Below, piece after piece: positions 31,622-32,689 of a DNA stretch of 32,689 bases. The stretch covers positions 1 to 32,689 of the IMG/VR virus record IMGVR_UViG_3300030101_004066. One strand, 5' to 3'. The stretch comes from a virus. Positions within the stretch are counted from its first letter, which is position 1. Every line of letters begins with the position of its first letter. The notes beneath the pieces were generated by a model that did no database searches, was not told the DNA's origin, and was given only the letters and a program-made list of their open reading frames with translations. A program made the position numbers and the translations under genes.

Positions 31622-31756
31622 GTGATCAGAATCGAATATTCAAAAGTGAATCAAGCCTATTTTATTTTGTGGAACGGATCTATCTTGACCGTCCAACCAA
31701 CTCGGGCAGATGTAGAATCTTGGCTGAGTGATCACAATCTACAGGTTAGGGCTTAG
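31622..31756 (+). CDS. Very small early protein (44 aa)
   Basis: A 44-codon frame starts with GTG right after the previous stop and ends at TAG (31754-31756). The translation (VIRIEYSKVNQAYFILWNG, then ILTVQPTRADVESWLSDHN) has the composition of a real folded protein: strands first, then a helix. No own ribosome site is seen, so it depends on coupling. Its last codons overlap the 31744-31764 stem-loop. Function unknown. Confidence 0.55.
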   Translation: MIRIEYSKVNQAYFILWNGSILTVQPTRADVESWLSDHNLQVRA

Positions 31757-31764
31757 GCTCTACC
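31744..31764. repeat. Second TTAG-loop stem-loop (imperfect)
   Basis: GGTTAGGGC (31744-31752) pairs with GCTCTACC (31757-31764) around TTAG, with one bulged T and one G-U pair. It is a diverged copy of the hairpin at 31364-31385 and, like it, stands before an AACAAGGGAG module. Confidence 0.65.
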
Positions 31765-31769
31765 ATTTA

Positions 31770-31785
31770 AACAAGGGAGAAAAAA
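31770..31785 (+). promoter_or_regulatory. Repeated early translation-start module (copy 3)
   Basis: AACAAGGGAGAAAAAA directly before the ATG at 31786. Confidence 0.8.
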
Positions 31786-32394
31786 ATGTTTTTAGATTTA
31801 AACAATATTGACAGTGTAAGAAAATCGTTAGAGTCATCACGGTTAGAAGTGGCACAGATGCACAATGAAAAGATCTACCCATCGGGCATCTACTGTAGGA
31901 TAGACCCATTCGATGTAACGGATGAGGCAAATAAGGAACGCCGAATGGTTGAGCAATCATACAAAAGAACGATGGAGATACAGGTAGAACAGATGTCAGA
32001 CAGGCTTGTCTCGATGTTGGAAAAAGAGACAATTGAAAAATATGGTGAACATGTTCTAACATCCGAGGAGCTGTTAACCGATTGGGGTCGCGACTGCCCC
32101 ACGTATCCGGAACACTGGACAGACCGAGGAATATTTAAATACCTGTTAACAGATGAGGAATATGGTTGGGTTAAGTTTATCGGTGGGCGGTATGCTATTG
32201 CCAATGTGATCAGCGATAACAGCATAGCAACCGATGACGGATTGCTATGGCAAGTCGATACCTGCGAGGTATCTAAGGCCCTACACGATGACGCGGTAGA
32301 CCGCGCTCCGTGTTTGGATGATGGTACAGCACTAGCGAAGCTTATTTGGTTTATAGGACCAGATGAGGCGGAGCATGATGACGCACAGCGTTAA
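31786..32394 (+). CDS. Hypothetical acidic early protein (202 aa)
   Basis: No family is recognised. The first part looks helical with many charged residues (RMVEQSYKRTMEIQVEQM). The middle is mixed alpha/beta with Trp and Tyr (ELLTDWGRDCPTYPEHW), and the end is very acidic (IGPDEAEHDDAQR). Overall charge is negative, like the ArdA-like neighbour, which could point to another DNA-mimic or inhibitor, but no motif supports this. The start module at 31770 sets the ATG. Confidence 0.7.
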   Translation: MFLDLNNIDSVRKSLESSRLEVAQMHNEKIYPSGIYCRIDPFDVTDEANKERRMVEQSYKRTMEIQVEQMSDRLVSMLEKETIEKYGEHVLTSEELLTDWGRDCPTYPEHWTDRGIFKYLLTDEEYGWVKFIGGRYAIANVISDNSIATDDGLLWQVDTCEVSKALHDDAVDRAPCLDDGTALAKLIWFIGPDEAEHDDAQR

Positions 32395-32402
32395 TCAAAC
32401 AA

Positions 32403-32438
32403 GTCAAGACCCCTTGACATATGTCACGGGGTCATGAC
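32403..32438. repeat. 36-bp imperfect palindrome with TTGACA (copy B)
   Basis: GTCAAGACCCC (32403-32413) pairs with GGGGTCATGAC (32428-32438) with one mismatch. The core TGACATATGTCA (32415-32426) is a perfect 12-bp palindrome. TTGACA (32414-32419) followed 18 bases later by CATAAC (32438-32443) could be a weak promoter. The order of half sites repeats copy A at 213-250. Confidence 0.6.
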
Positions 32439-32456
32439 ATAACAGGGCAGCACTTA

Positions 32457-32475
32457 AACAAGGGAGAAAATAATC
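32457..32475 (+). promoter_or_regulatory. Repeated early translation-start module (copy 4)
   Basis: AACAAGGGAGAAAA followed by TAATC before the ATG at 32476. The preceding GCACTTAA also matches copy 1. Confidence 0.75.
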
Positions 32476-32670
32476 ATGACATATGAGCTATTAGAGATGA
32501 GAACCTGTAGTTACTGCTCAAGGGAATACAGATCAGACAGACACGGATTAAGCCCGGATGACGGGTCAGGGGGAAGCTATCACTGCGGAGGCTGTAAGCA
32601 TCCATACGGACATAACCCAGAGCAATCAGGCTCTGATGCCGATCTGCAAAGCAGGCGAACATCATTTTAA
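32476..32670 (+). CDS. Zinc-ribbon small protein (64 aa)
   Basis: Two CxxC knuckles are visible: C11-x2-C14 (CSYC) and C37-x2-C40 (CGGC), with His residues nearby, which together suit a single zinc site. The rest is Ser/Gly/Asp-rich and probably flexible. Small zinc-ribbon proteins in phage early regions can bind DNA, RNA or host polymerase; nothing here sets which. The last 26 codons lie in the terminal repeat. On the circle the next gene follows after 15 bp. Confidence 0.7.
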   Translation: MTYELLEMRTCSYCSREYRSDRHGLSPDDGSGGSYHCGGCKHPYGHNPEQSGSDADLQSRRTSF

Positions 32671-32689
32671 AAAGGAGGATTGAGCATGG
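32591..32689. repeat. Right copy of 99-bp terminal direct repeat
   Basis: Identical to bases 1-99. It ends just after the ATG (32686-32688) of the gene that is complete at 96-281. Removing one copy gives a 32,590-bp circle. Confidence 0.95.

Noticed and set aside
1-32689. Search for tRNA genes, CRISPR arrays, insertion sequences and integrase/attachment sites
   Set aside because: I saw no cloverleaf-like sequence, no regularly spaced repeats with spacers, no transposase and no integrase. A dedicated tRNA scan would be needed to exclude unusual tRNAs.

Overview
The window is a complete, circular phage genome with a podovirus-like gene set. The first 99 bases are repeated exactly as the last 99, so the unique circle is 32,590 bp. 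It carries terminase, portal, scaffold, major capsid, head-tail adaptor, tailspike-like and very large internal virion proteins. I see no tape measure, tail sheath or tail-tube gene, and no integrase, DNA polymerase or RNA polymerase. Two small basic proteins (22897-23256 and 23249-23440) carry sequence patterns I know from marine tailed phages. The endolysin and several Sec signal peptides suggest a Gram-negative, probably aquatic host; the host itself cannot be named from this sequence.

The circle has two opposed transcription blocks. The early block is on the + strand, starts at about 30063, runs through the artificial ends and finishes at 6464. It opens with small host-takeover genes: an ArdA-like antirestriction protein, a zinc-ribbon protein and several unknowns. 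It continues with a small HTH regulator and a recombination/replication set: Rad52-type annealing protein, SSB, sigma-70-like factor, RepA-like ATPase, YqaJ-type exonuclease and two further PD-(D/E)XK nucleases. The late block is on the - strand from 29560 down to 6457, in the order terminase small-like, terminase large, two unknowns, portal, three genes for exported proteins, two marine-type small proteins, a small membrane protein, scaffold, capsid, adaptors, beta-helix tailspike, propeller-like protein, appendage proteins, three internal virion proteins sized like the T7 ejection proteins, holin-like protein and M15 endolysin. The two blocks meet tail to tail with an 8-bp overlap at 6457-6464.

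The only gene-free stretch over 300 bp is 29561-30062, the divergent control region. It holds an extended -10 promoter facing the late genes, an AT palindrome, a G-rich block, a cluster of five GATC sites and a TTGACA box facing the early genes. It is the best candidate for the early/late switch and possibly the origin.

Several structures are not explained by the genes. A nearly identical start module (AACAAGGGAG plus A-run) precedes five early genes. Many gene borders in both blocks carry perfect stem-loops without U-tracts. Spaced AGTTCT repeats lie between the two terminase genes. An in-frame A-AAA-AAA slippery site could join two early genes by a -1 shift. Three consecutive late genes encode exported proteins with even cysteine counts.
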